DNA of 9,472 nucleotides from Caryophanales bacterium UBA5455 (GTDB taxonomy: Bacteria > Bacillota_I > Bacilli_A > RFN20 > CAG-826): assembly GCA_002427365.1 (NCBI GenBank), contig DIQT01000005.1:34282-43753 (forward strand), in the 5' to 3' direction. Below, piece by piece: positions 1-7,096 of the stretch. The stretch's first letter is position 1. Each line of letters opens with the position of its first letter. Below the pieces are notes generated by a model. It searched no databases, had not been told where the DNA came from, and saw nothing but the letters and a program-made list of their open reading frames with translations. The position numbers and the translations under genes are program-made.

Positions 1-904
1 TGTCTTCCATTTTTCCCATTGGAAAAAATGAAACATTACTCACATCTTCGTCAATTATTCGTTGTTTAACCCTATCTGCTTGTGAGCCTTCACCAATTAT
101 TGTGAATTTAATTTTTTCTTCATTTATCAAAAGTTTTGCGGCCGCGATTAGAATATCTAAGTCTTGTAAATATCCAATATTCCCAGCATAAATCACATTA
201 AAATGATCCCTGTTTAAATTATAAAGGTTTCTAATATCATTTATTTTATCTTCTTGGTAAGATTCAACTTCATAAGTTGGCCCGTTAGGAATAATATCAA
301 TCTTTTCTTTAAATTCACCTTTTTTTAAAAGTGTGTCTTTCATATCCTTTGATATTGTGATAATTTCATCGCTGTTTTGCAATGTCTTCTTTTGAAAGCA
401 ATTAATAATCTTATAAAATAACGATTTCGGTTTTCGAATATTATCAGGATAAATATCTTGAACATTATATATAATGTGAGCGCCTTTCTTTTTAGCAATC
501 TTGCTTCCCCAGTATGCATAAAAAATTGGCGGGCTTGTTTGTAGGAATACTTCGTCCGTTTCAAGTTGCTTTAATTTTCTTGAACACCGCCATGAAACAG
601 ACATATATCTATGCAGTAAGTTGAGTTTTGAGTAGTTTTTATAGGTGAAACATTTAACACGATGAACCGTTAAATTTTCATTTATTATTTCAACACCACT
701 ATGTTTATATTTAATTACTTCTTCTTTGCTAATACCACGTGTTGGATTTGGTGTAATAATATTAACTTTATATCCTCTGGTAATATATGATTCCACTAGT
801 GGTTGGTAAATATAGCTTATTGTTGGGACTTCTGGATAGTAATACATAAACAAAAAGGTAATGCTTTTTTGTTTTGTATTAATTTCATTACCTTTATTTT
901 TCAT
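1..904 (-). CDS. wbuB: WbuB-like family 4 glycosyltransferase (3' end cut by window)
   Basis: A retaining GT-B glycosyltransferase expected to act at the cytoplasmic membrane on a lipid-linked glycan. The frame opens at the ATG at 904 and stays open to base 1, giving 301 residues, so roughly the last 100 of a usual ~400-residue protein are missing. Visible: the N-terminal half with YYYPEVP (21-27), TSPPIFYAYWG (123-133) and the WbuB-type NVQDIYPDN (147-155); then IPNG (205-208) and the start of the donor-binding half, YAGNIGYLQDLDILI (239-253) and IIGEGSQ (269-275). The EX7E donor motif would lie beyond the edge. The residues before ITFLFMYYYPEV (about 14, charged) form an N-terminal extension. 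The ATG follows the fnlA stop by 8 bases with no clear Shine-Dalgarno, so translation probably depends on coupling. WbuB-type enzymes are associated with N-acetyl-L-fucosamine transfer, which fits the adjacent fnlA and fnlC; that specificity is inferred from family and context. Confidence 0.85.
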   Translation of the reverse strand, partial: MKNKGNEINTKQKSITFLFMYYYPEVPTISYIYQPLVESYITRGYKVNIITPNPTRGISKEEVIKYKHSGVEIINENLTVHRVKCFTYKNYSKLNLLHRYMSVSWRCSRKLKQLETDEVFLQTSPPIFYAYWGSKIAKKKGAHIIYNVQDIYPDNIRKPKSLFYKIINCFQKKTLQNSDEIITISKDMKDTLLKKGEFKEKIDIIPNGPTYEVESYQEDKINDIRNLYNLNRDHFNVIYAGNIGYLQDLDILIAAAKLLINEEKIKFTIIGEGSQADRVKQRIIDEDVSNVSFFPMGKMED

Positions 905-912
905 ATTATCGC

Positions 913-1926
913 TTACTCAAAAAGATCTAATTTTAATAATAGCTTTTTCATTCCTTCAACATCTAATCTTTCAGTATTGTGAGAGGTATAAGATTCACCA
1001 TTATTAAAAAGCGTTGTCCCTTCGGAGATGTATTTATCATAATTTAAGTCACGATTATCCGCGGTTATTCTAAAGAAACCAGGAAGAGATACCGCTCTTG
1101 TCATTTCTTCTGCTGTTACTAAGACTTCATAAAGTTTTTCGCCGTGTCTTGTACCAATATAAGATTTAGGAGTATTTGAACCTTTAAGTTCTAAAACAGC
1201 ATCTGCAAGTACATCAATTGTGGCAGCGGGAGCTTTTTGTACGAATAAATCACCTTGCTCACCATGTTCAAAAGCATATAAAACTAAATCGACAGCGTCT
1301 TCTAAGGTCATCATAAATCTTGTCATATCAAGATTAGTAATTGTAATTGGTTTTCCTTCTTCAATTTGTTCAATGAATAAAGGAATAACGCTTCCGCGTG
1401 ACGCCATTACGTTACCATAGCGAGTTAGACATAAAACTGTATCGCCTTCAAGAAGTTGTCTTGATCTAGCGATAACATTTTTTTCCATTAAAGCTTTTGA
1501 CATCCCCATTGCGTTAATTGGATAGGCGGCTTTGTCTGTTGATAAAAATATGGCCTTTTTGACACCGTTTTCAACACAGGCTGTAATAACATTATCACTT
1601 CCAATAACATTTGTTTTAACAGCTTCCATAGGATAAAATTCACATGATGGGACTTGTTTTAACGCGGCAGCGTGAAAAACATAATCAACGCCTTTAAATG
1701 CGCCGCGTATCGATTCATAATCTCGCACATCACCAATATAAAACTTTAGTTTGTCGTTATTATAATGTTTACGCATATCATCTTGTTTATTTTCATCACG
1801 AGAAAGGATTCTTATTTCTTTAATATCTGAATCTATAATGCTTTTTACAAAGGCATTACCAAAAGACCCTGTTCCTCCAGTAACAAGAATAACTTTTCCA
1901 TCAAATAGTTTCTTGTTTATATTCAT
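913..1926 (-). CDS. fnlA: UDP-GlcNAc 4,6-dehydratase/5-epimerase, FnlA/CapE type
   Basis: First enzyme of UDP-N-acetyl-L-fucosamine synthesis: it removes water across C4-C6 of UDP-GlcNAc and epimerises the keto-sugar using bound NAD(P). The 337 residues form a soluble cytosolic extended SDR. Visible: the nucleotide-binding glycine motif GGTGSFG (17-23), GDVRD (65-69), HAAALKQVP (85-93), STDKAAYP (129-136), then MGMSK (140-144). Met140 stands where most SDR enzymes have the catalytic Tyr, with Lys144 kept; as I recall the family, this Met-x3-Lys arrangement is characteristic of CapE/FnlA-like dehydratases. RHGEKLYEVL near residue 260 is the typical C-terminal family motif. Length is normal. 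The ATG at 1926 has GAGGG six bases upstream (1933-1937), inside the end of fnlC, whose stop is 2 bases away. Membrane-bound CapD/PglF-type dehydratases are excluded by size and the lack of membrane helices. The next enzyme in the route, FnlB/CapF, is not adjacent. Confidence 0.92.
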   Translation of the reverse strand: MNINKKLFDGKVILVTGGTGSFGNAFVKSIIDSDIKEIRILSRDENKQDDMRKHYNNDKLKFYIGDVRDYESIRGAFKGVDYVFHAAALKQVPSCEFYPMEAVKTNVIGSDNVITACVENGVKKAIFLSTDKAAYPINAMGMSKALMEKNVIARSRQLLEGDTVLCLTRYGNVMASRGSVIPLFIEQIEEGKPITITNLDMTRFMMTLEDAVDLVLYAFEHGEQGDLFVQKAPAATIDVLADAVLELKGSNTPKSYIGTRHGEKLYEVLVTAEEMTRAVSLPGFFRITADNRDLNYDKYISEGTTLFNNGESYTSHNTERLDVEGMKKLLLKLDLFE

Positions 1927-1928
1927 AT

Positions 1929-3056
1929 TTATCCCTCGTGTTTCTTATGCCAAGTTGTTTCGTTAACAATGCTTGTATAGCTTTGAATTACCTTAATAAC
2001 CTTGCCAGACACATTTAATTCTTGATAATCTACTGACATATTAAATTTTTCTTTGTTTTTGTGCATTAGAACCGCTAAATCGAGTGCTTCTTCAATATCT
2101 TTAGACTTTACACCGCCTAAGACAATCGTGCCAGCATCAAGTGCTTCTGGCCGTTCTGTTGATGTTCTAATTAAAACAGCAGGAAAATCTAACATTGCAC
2201 TTTCTTCCGAGAGTGTTCCGCTATCACTTAAAACAACAAACGCATTCTTTTGTAAGTGGCAATACGCAAAGAAGCCAAATGGTTTCATTGCTTTAACTAA
2301 TGGATGAAATTTAAAGTTTCTTTTTTCAATCCACTTCTGACTACGAGGATGCATTGAATAAATAATTGGTAATTGATATTGTTCCGCAATGTTATTAATG
2401 GAAGTCATTAATTTCATAAACTTATCTTCATTATCAATATTTTCTTCTCGGTGCGCACTTAGTAAAATATATTTGCCTTTTTCTAAGTTAAGTTCTTTTA
2501 ATACATCACTTTCATCAATTTGTTTTTTATATGTCGACAATACTTCATACATTGGGGATCCAGTAACAAAGATTGTTTTACCATCAATTCCTTCACTTAA
2601 AAGATATCGGCGACTATTTTCAGTATAGGGTAAGTTAATATCCGCAATATGATCAACGATTGTGCGATTAACCATTTCTGGTACATTCCAGTCCCAGCAG
2701 CGGTTGCCAGCTTCCATATGGAAAACAGGAACCTTTAATCTTTTCGCGGAGATTGCCGCGAGTGCGCTATTGGTATCGCCTAGAATTAATACTGCATCGG
2801 GTTTTTCTTTTTCAATAATTTCATAGCTTTTCGCAATGATATTACCCATTGATTCGCCAAGATGACTGCCCGCGACTCCTAAATAGTAATCTGGTTCTCT
2901 AAGTTCTAGTTCTTCAAAGAAAACTTGATTAAGCTCATAATCATAATTTTGGCCAGTATGCACTAAGACATGGTCAAAATATTTATCTGCTTTTTTAATA
3001 GTGACAGATAAACGAATGATTTCTGGTCTAGTTCCAATAATTGTAAGTAGTTTCAT
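1929..3056 (-). CDS. fnlC: UDP-sugar 2-epimerase, FnlC/CapG type (WecB family)
   Basis: Non-hydrolysing UDP-N-acetylhexosamine 2-epimerase family, GT-B fold, cytosolic; in the FucNAc route it is the last step, converting the L-pneumosamine (6-deoxy-L-talosamine) nucleotide to UDP-L-FucNAc. In the 375-residue protein I see GTRPEIIR (8-15), HTGQNYDYELN (33-43), GDTNSA (93-98), HMEAGNRCWDWNVPE (113-127), TGSPM (165-169), AHREEN (201-206) and a late SDSGTLSEES. Residues Asp94, Glu115, Glu127 and His202 match the catalytic positions of E. coli WecB. The HMEAGNRCWDW and TGSPM variants (rather than HIEAGLR and TGNP) are what point to FnlC/CapG rather than to plain UDP-GlcNAc 2-epimerase. Start: the ATG at 3056 has a strong AGGGAGAG immediately upstream and puts the first beta strand at the N-terminus. 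A longer frame begins at a TTG at 3083 and would add nine residues of unlikely sequence. It sits 28 bases after the preceding glycosyltransferase. Confidence 0.88.
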   Translation of the reverse strand: MKLLTIIGTRPEIIRLSVTIKKADKYFDHVLVHTGQNYDYELNQVFFEELELREPDYYLGVAGSHLGESMGNIIAKSYEIIEKEKPDAVLILGDTNSALAAISAKRLKVPVFHMEAGNRCWDWNVPEMVNRTIVDHIADINLPYTENSRRYLLSEGIDGKTIFVTGSPMYEVLSTYKKQIDESDVLKELNLEKGKYILLSAHREENIDNEDKFMKLMTSINNIAEQYQLPIIYSMHPRSQKWIEKRNFKFHPLVKAMKPFGFFAYCHLQKNAFVVLSDSGTLSEESAMLDFPAVLIRTSTERPEALDAGTIVLGGVKSKDIEEALDLAVLMHKNKEKFNMSVDYQELNVSGKVIKVIQSYTSIVNETTWHKKHEG

Positions 3057-3058
3057 AA

Positions 3059-3066
3059 CTCTCCCT
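3059..3066 (-). promoter_or_regulatory. ribosome binding site fixing the fnlC start
   Basis: On the minus strand the sequence reads AGGGAGAG, then TT, then the ATG at 3056. This is the strongest Shine-Dalgarno near this junction. It lies inside the nine extra codons of the longer TTG-start frame (3083), so it argues for initiation at 3056 and against 3083. Confidence 0.8.
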
Positions 3067-3084
3067 ATGTACCTGTTTTTCAAA

Positions 3085-4206
3085 TCAATCTAATTTTACA
3101 TCTCCTATTATATATGATAGCAGTTTTTCGCGATTATATTCATAGGTAAATCGATTGCCACTTTGATAGGCGTTATTTCTAAATCTATTCATTTCATCTT
3201 TGTTTAAGCCGATAATATATTGAATTTTGTTTTTTAATGATAAAACATTCCCCATTTCAAATAAAACGCCATTATAATTATCCTGAACAACATCACTAAC
3301 TTGAGAATAATTAGATATAAGAATAGGAACGCCAGCAATTAGGGCTTCAACAACAGTTCCAGGAGTTCCTTCTCCTTTGTACTTAGTCGGAAAAAGCAAA
3401 AAATCATACTTGCTTAAAACATCTAAAACATCATCATTATTTGCAGTCCCTTTATATTTAATATTTTCGTTAAGTTTTTTATTAAATAAAAAAAACTCTT
3501 CATCACTAAGTTGAAGTTCGCCATAAATGTCAAAGTTACATTTTAAATTTTTATTTTCTTCATTAATTTGCTGAACAGCATCAATTGCATCAAAAATTCC
3601 TTTATCAAAACTAACACGGGCAAAAAAAACAAAATTCAAACTTTTTTGTAAATCAATATAATTTTTTTCTACATTTCGACGGTTTTCGTAATATCTAAAA
3701 TTATTTATTACCTCAACATTATTCAAACCATAAAATTCCTTGTAACAATTAGCAAGAGTTTCGTTTTCTGGTAAAACTAAATCTAATTTTGCTAAATATT
3801 TTCTCATTCTTTTATCAGTTATTGCATATGCTTGTGGGTTTTGCATAAAATCTTTAAATTCTTCAATAGATAGCTTCCGAATCTTCCTATTTATTGTTCC
3901 AGTACCAATCATTGGGTAAATTATTCGTGTTCTTTTTTTTCTATTAAAAAAATTACATAATGGAATTATTACACGTGCTCCTTTGGGACCCGCCATTATT
4001 AATATAACATCACTTTTTCTAGTGGCATGATAAATTTCATTAATAAGTTTAAAAGGTTTCCTTTTCCAATTATTCAATTCTAAAACACTAACATCATATC
4101 CCTCATTAACTAAAAATTTTTCATATAAAGCAACCTTTACACGTGCTCCATCTAAAATTAAATTACCATTTGGATTTGTAATGTTACCAATAATTGTAAT
4201 TTTCAT
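3085..4206 (-). CDS. GT-B (GT4-like) glycosyltransferase
   Basis: A probable retaining glycosyltransferase of 373 residues, cytosolic or membrane-associated; acceptor and donor are unknown. The C-terminal half carries the recognisable features: FFARVSFDKGI (194-204), where Arg197 and Lys202 sit in the usual donor-phosphate-binding segment; FDIYGE (225-230); LFPTKYKGEGTPG (271-283), where Glu279 and Glu287 form an EX7E motif; and ALIAGVPILIS (288-298). The N-terminal acceptor half (GNITNPNGNLILDGARVK, 7-24) is not one I can place. There are no membrane helices. The ATG at 4206 has GAGG (4216-4219) nine bases upstream. The gene is much more AT-rich than fnlC and fnlA: 3601-3660 has 13 G+C of 60. 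This suggests a different origin, as is common for transferases in mosaic polysaccharide loci. Lying between the dTDP-sugar and the UDP-FucNAc genes, it is a candidate for transferring the deoxysugar, but that is inference from position only. Confidence 0.85.
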   Translation of the reverse strand: MKITIIGNITNPNGNLILDGARVKVALYEKFLVNEGYDVSVLELNNWKRKPFKLINEIYHATRKSDVILIMAGPKGARVIIPLCNFFNRKKRTRIIYPMIGTGTINRKIRKLSIEEFKDFMQNPQAYAITDKRMRKYLAKLDLVLPENETLANCYKEFYGLNNVEVINNFRYYENRRNVEKNYIDLQKSLNFVFFARVSFDKGIFDAIDAVQQINEENKNLKCNFDIYGELQLSDEEFFLFNKKLNENIKYKGTANNDDVLDVLSKYDFLLFPTKYKGEGTPGTVVEALIAGVPILISNYSQVSDVVQDNYNGVLFEMGNVLSLKNKIQYIIGLNKDEMNRFRNNAYQSGNRFTYEYNREKLLSYIIGDVKLD

Positions 4207-4249
4207 ATTAATATGCCTCGCTTTAACTTAAAAAGTATTTTTTTAAAAG

Positions 4250-5269
4250 TTAATATTTCTTATAGTTTTCTTTCATAAATCGTAAGTATTCTCCACTTAT
4301 AACATTGTGAATCCACTCTTGATTATCAATATTCCATTTAATCGTTTGTTTTATTCCTTCATCAAAGTTGTAAACTGGCTTCCAACCTAATTCTTTTTCA
4401 ATTTTAGTTGGATCAATCGCATATCTTAAATCGTGTCCTTTTCGATCAGTAACATATTCAATAAGTGATTCTGGTTTTCCCACTTCTTTAAGAATGGTTT
4501 TTACTACATCAATATTCGTTCTTTCATTATTTCCACCGATATTATAAACATCCCCTATTTTCCCTTTATGAACTATCAAATCAATCGCCGTGCAATGATC
4601 ATAAACATGTAGCCAGTCCCTTACATTAAGACCATTTCCATAAACCGGCAAGTTTTCATTATTTAATGCCTTCTTAATCATTAACGGAATTAACTTTTCC
4701 GGAAATTGATATGGTCCATAGTTATTTGAACAGCGAGATATCGTCGCCGGTAGTCCAAATGTTCTTATATAAGCATGCACTAATAAATCAGCAGAAGCTT
4801 TAGAAGCGGAATAGGGACTTGAAGTTTGTAAAGGATTAGTTTCAGAAAATAATAATTCGGGTTTATCTAATGGTAAATCTCCATAAACTTCATCGGTTGA
4901 AACTTGGTGGAATCTTTTCACCTTAAACTTTAAGGATGCATCCATTAATACTTGCGTTCCTAAAATATTCGTTTTAAGAAAAAGTTCGGGATTTTCAATC
5001 GACCGATCGACATGGGACTCTGCAGCAAAGTTAATTACAATATCAAATTTTTCTTTTTCAAATAAATCTAAAATAAAGGAACGGTCAGTAATATCACCCT
5101 TATAAAACTTAAAATTTTGTTTATCTTTAATTGGAGTTAAAGTATGCAAATTACCCGCATATGTTAAAGCATCCACCACTACAATTTGATAACTTGGATA
5201 CTTATCTACCATGTAATGACAAAAGTTTCCGCCAATAAAGCCTGCGCCACCAGTAACTAAAATTTTCAT
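4250..5269 (-). CDS. rmlB: dTDP-glucose 4,6-dehydratase (RmlB)
   Basis: Converts dTDP-glucose to dTDP-4-keto-6-deoxyglucose with tightly bound NAD; cytosolic extended SDR. The 339 residues match the usual length and carry all family marks: GGAGFIG (7-13), VVDALTYAGN (31-40), KGDITD (57-62), FAAESHVDRS (81-90), the catalytic STDEVYGD (124-131) with Thr125-Asp126-Glu127, YSASKASAD (153-161) with Tyr153 and Lys157, SRCSNNYGPYQFPEKLIP (178-195), NVRDWLHV, and RKGHDLRYAID near the C-terminus. The ATG at 5269 has GAGG (5277-5280) seven bases upstream. It lies 31 bases after rmlA and 43 bases before the next glycosyltransferase. The product is the branch point for many dTDP-deoxysugars; the 2,3-dehydratase and ketoreductase upstream in the operon indicate a 2,6-dideoxy sugar rather than rhamnose. 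Assignment is secure. Confidence 0.97.
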   Translation of the reverse strand: MKILVTGGAGFIGGNFCHYMVDKYPSYQIVVVDALTYAGNLHTLTPIKDKQNFKFYKGDITDRSFILDLFEKEKFDIVINFAAESHVDRSIENPELFLKTNILGTQVLMDASLKFKVKRFHQVSTDEVYGDLPLDKPELLFSETNPLQTSSPYSASKASADLLVHAYIRTFGLPATISRCSNNYGPYQFPEKLIPLMIKKALNNENLPVYGNGLNVRDWLHVYDHCTAIDLIVHKGKIGDVYNIGGNNERTNIDVVKTILKEVGKPESLIEYVTDRKGHDLRYAIDPTKIEKELGWKPVYNFDEGIKQTIKWNIDNQEWIHNVISGEYLRFMKENYKKY

Positions 5270-5300
5270 GTTTTTTCCTCTTTCTTAAACTATTTTAAAT

Positions 5301-6179
5301 TTACTTGTTTTCGCTATTTTTAACAAGAGATATTAAATATTTACCATATTCGGTTTGTTCCATCGATTGTCCTAATTTTAATAATTGTGCATCATCAATG
5401 AATCCTTTACGCCACGCAATTTCTTCAATTGCCGAAACATAAAACCCTTGCATTGATTGAATTGTTTGGACAAAACTACTTGCTTGTAGAAGCGAAGACG
5501 GTGTTCCAGTATCTAACCACGCTAAGCCTCTACCTAAAGGCAAACAGTAAAGTTCTCCATTTTCCAAATAAACATTATTGATGCTTGTAATTTCAATTTC
5601 GCCTCGTTTTGATGGTTTAACATTTTTAGCGATTTCAACTACTTTGTTATCGTAAAAATATAGTCCGGGGACTGCATATTCCGATTTCGGATTTGTGGGC
5701 TTTTCTTCAATGGAAATTACATTAAAGTCCTTGTCAAACTCCACCACGCCAAAATCTTTTGGATTTTTAACTGGATATCCAAACACAACTGCGCCTTTTT
5801 CAATTGAAACAGCTTTTCTTAAAATTGAACTTAAATCTTGACCATAAAAGAAATTATCACCAAGAATTAAACAAACGCTATCATCACTAATAAATTTTTC
5901 GCCAATAATAAAAGCCTCTGCTAATCCCCGCGGTTGATCTTGAGTGGCATATTCAATAGAAATACCAATTTGCTTTCCATCACCAAGTAATTTTTCGTAT
6001 GCCGGACGATCTTCTGGTGTTGTTATAATTAAAATTTCCTTAATTTTTGAAAGTAACAAGATAGATAAAGGATAATAAATTAACGGCTTATCAAAAATTG
6101 GAATTAACTGCTTAGAAACAGATTTTGTCATTGGATATAATCTTGTGCCACGACCACCTGCTAAAATAATACCTTTCAT
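5301..6179 (-). CDS. rmlA: glucose-1-phosphate thymidylyltransferase (RmlA)
   Basis: Makes dTDP-glucose from glucose-1-phosphate and dTTP, the entry step of the pathway; cytosolic, usually a homotetramer. The 292 residues are the normal length for the bacterial rmlA enzyme. Visible in order: LAGGRGTRLYP (6-16) with the following SKQLIP segment for nucleotide and metal binding, KPLIYYPLS (31-39), QPRGLAEAF (82-90), LGDNFFYG, FGVVEF, EEKP, AVPGLYFYD, RGEIEIT and GRGLAWLDTGTP. All are RmlA signatures. The gene overlaps the preceding SDR gene by four bases (ATGA), and GGGG (6187-6190) lies seven bases before the ATG, so coupled translation is likely. Such enzymes are usually feedback-inhibited by the end-product dTDP-sugar; nothing in the sequence tests that here. 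Placing rmlA and rmlB after the late-step genes means early steps are transcribed last. Confidence 0.97.
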   Translation of the reverse strand: MKGIILAGGRGTRLYPMTKSVSKQLIPIFDKPLIYYPLSILLLSKIKEILIITTPEDRPAYEKLLGDGKQIGISIEYATQDQPRGLAEAFIIGEKFISDDSVCLILGDNFFYGQDLSSILRKAVSIEKGAVVFGYPVKNPKDFGVVEFDKDFNVISIEEKPTNPKSEYAVPGLYFYDNKVVEIAKNVKPSKRGEIEITSINNVYLENGELYCLPLGRGLAWLDTGTPSSLLQASSFVQTIQSMQGFYVSAIEEIAWRKGFIDDAQLLKLGQSMEQTEYGKYLISLVKNSENK

Positions 6180-7096
6180 TCAAATACCCCACTTTCTTTA
6201 ACCCACTTTGCAGTGTTAATTATATTTTCTTCAAAATTATTTTGTTCTACATAATTAGTATCTACAAATAACGCTTCGCGGTCAATTAAATCAAAATTAA
6301 TAGCGTTGGTAGATTCATATTTACCATAATTAAGTATTCCTTTTGGATTTACAATATCACGAATGTTATCAAATATTTCTTTAAATGTTTTAATTTCCTT
6401 ATGACCTACATAATAAGTTTTCATATTTTTTCCTTCTAATCCAATATGATAAAAAGCTTCTGCTACTTCGCCAACATAAACTAAATCATAGGGTGTATCC
6501 GCTGCTATCAAGTTTGATTCTCGATTATAAATTAAATTGCTTAGTACAATATTAGGAATCATTCGTGATTTATTATTTTCGCCATATACCATTGCAATTA
6601 AACCCGTGTTAAATTCTAGGTTGTTATTATACGCTAAAGTTTTTCCAATCATATCAGCCGCTAATTTGGATGTTGCATATATATTTGTATATCTAGGGGT
6701 AAAAAACTCATTTTTGTCATAATAACTTAAAGTTTCTAAGGTATTAACTGTACTAGCTAAAACAAATTTTTTCACCTTTATTTTTGCCGCTAACATAACT
6801 GTGTCACATGCATATTTAACATTAGTTAATTGTAAATTATAATTTTCAAAAGCTTTTCCAAAAGTTCCTTGCCAAGCTAAATGATAAAAAACATCTATGT
6901 TTTCAGGCAAAATTTCTGCCAAACTAGAATATTCTTCAAAGAAAGCTTTTATCACATGTAGTTTTTCACTTTTAAAAATATCTAAATTCTCTGGGTTAGT
7001 TACTATCGCATAAACTTCAACACCTTTTTCTAATAAGGTTTTAGTTAATACTTTCCCAATAAATCCACATGCGCCTGTCACAACAGCTTTTCTCAT
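6176..7096 (-). CDS. SDR-family NDP-sugar 4-ketoreductase/epimerase
   Basis: An extended SDR of 306 residues, cytosolic, NAD(P)-dependent. I see the cofactor glycine motif TGACGFIG (7-14), FYHLAWQGT (70-78), an active-site LASTV (113-117), and the catalytic YATSK (140-144) with Tyr140 and Lys144, then MVYGENNKSRMIP (169-181). All catalytic residues are present, so it should be active. Its exact substrate cannot be read from the sequence. It is not a typical RmlD, which begins TGANGQLG rather than TGACGFIG and lacks HLAWQG. By context, between rmlC and rmlA and with a 2,3-dehydratase and a 3-ketoreductase upstream, it would be the final C4 reductase giving the dTDP-2,6-dideoxyhexose; this is inference. 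An alternative is that it replaces the absent FnlB in the UDP-FucNAc route, but it lacks the C-terminal cupin domain of CapF/FnlB. The start overlaps the rmlC stop by four bases (ATGA), with only a weak TGGAAA upstream. Confidence 0.85.
   Translation of the reverse strand: MRKAVVTGACGFIGKVLTKTLLEKGVEVYAIVTNPENLDIFKSEKLHVIKAFFEEYSSLAEILPENIDVFYHLAWQGTFGKAFENYNLQLTNVKYACDTVMLAAKIKVKKFVLASTVNTLETLSYYDKNEFFTPRYTNIYATSKLAADMIGKTLAYNNNLEFNTGLIAMVYGENNKSRMIPNIVLSNLIYNRESNLIAADTPYDLVYVGEVAEAFYHIGLEGKNMKTYYVGHKEIKTFKEIFDNIRDIVNPKGILNYGKYESTNAINFDLIDREALFVDTNYVEQNNFEENIINTAKWVKESGVFE

Noticed and set aside
340..564. Open frame of 74 codons on the minus strand
   Set aside because: It lies wholly inside the WbuB-like coding region in another frame, has low-complexity sequence and no ribosome binding site. 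The real frame shows conserved glycosyltransferase motifs.
1220..1420. Plus-strand open frames at 1220-1420, 2053-2307, 2389-2628, 6537-6722 and 8005-8238
   Set aside because: All are antisense to genes with strong family motifs, and their translations are Ser/Lys-rich shadows with no recognisable domain.
4225..4251. Imperfect inverted repeat across the rmlB stop (AACTT+AAAAA against TTTTT+AA+AAGTT) as a terminator
   Set aside because: Nearly all A:T pairs with a two-base bulge and one G:C pair, overlapping the stop codon; too weak, and the operon clearly continues downstream.
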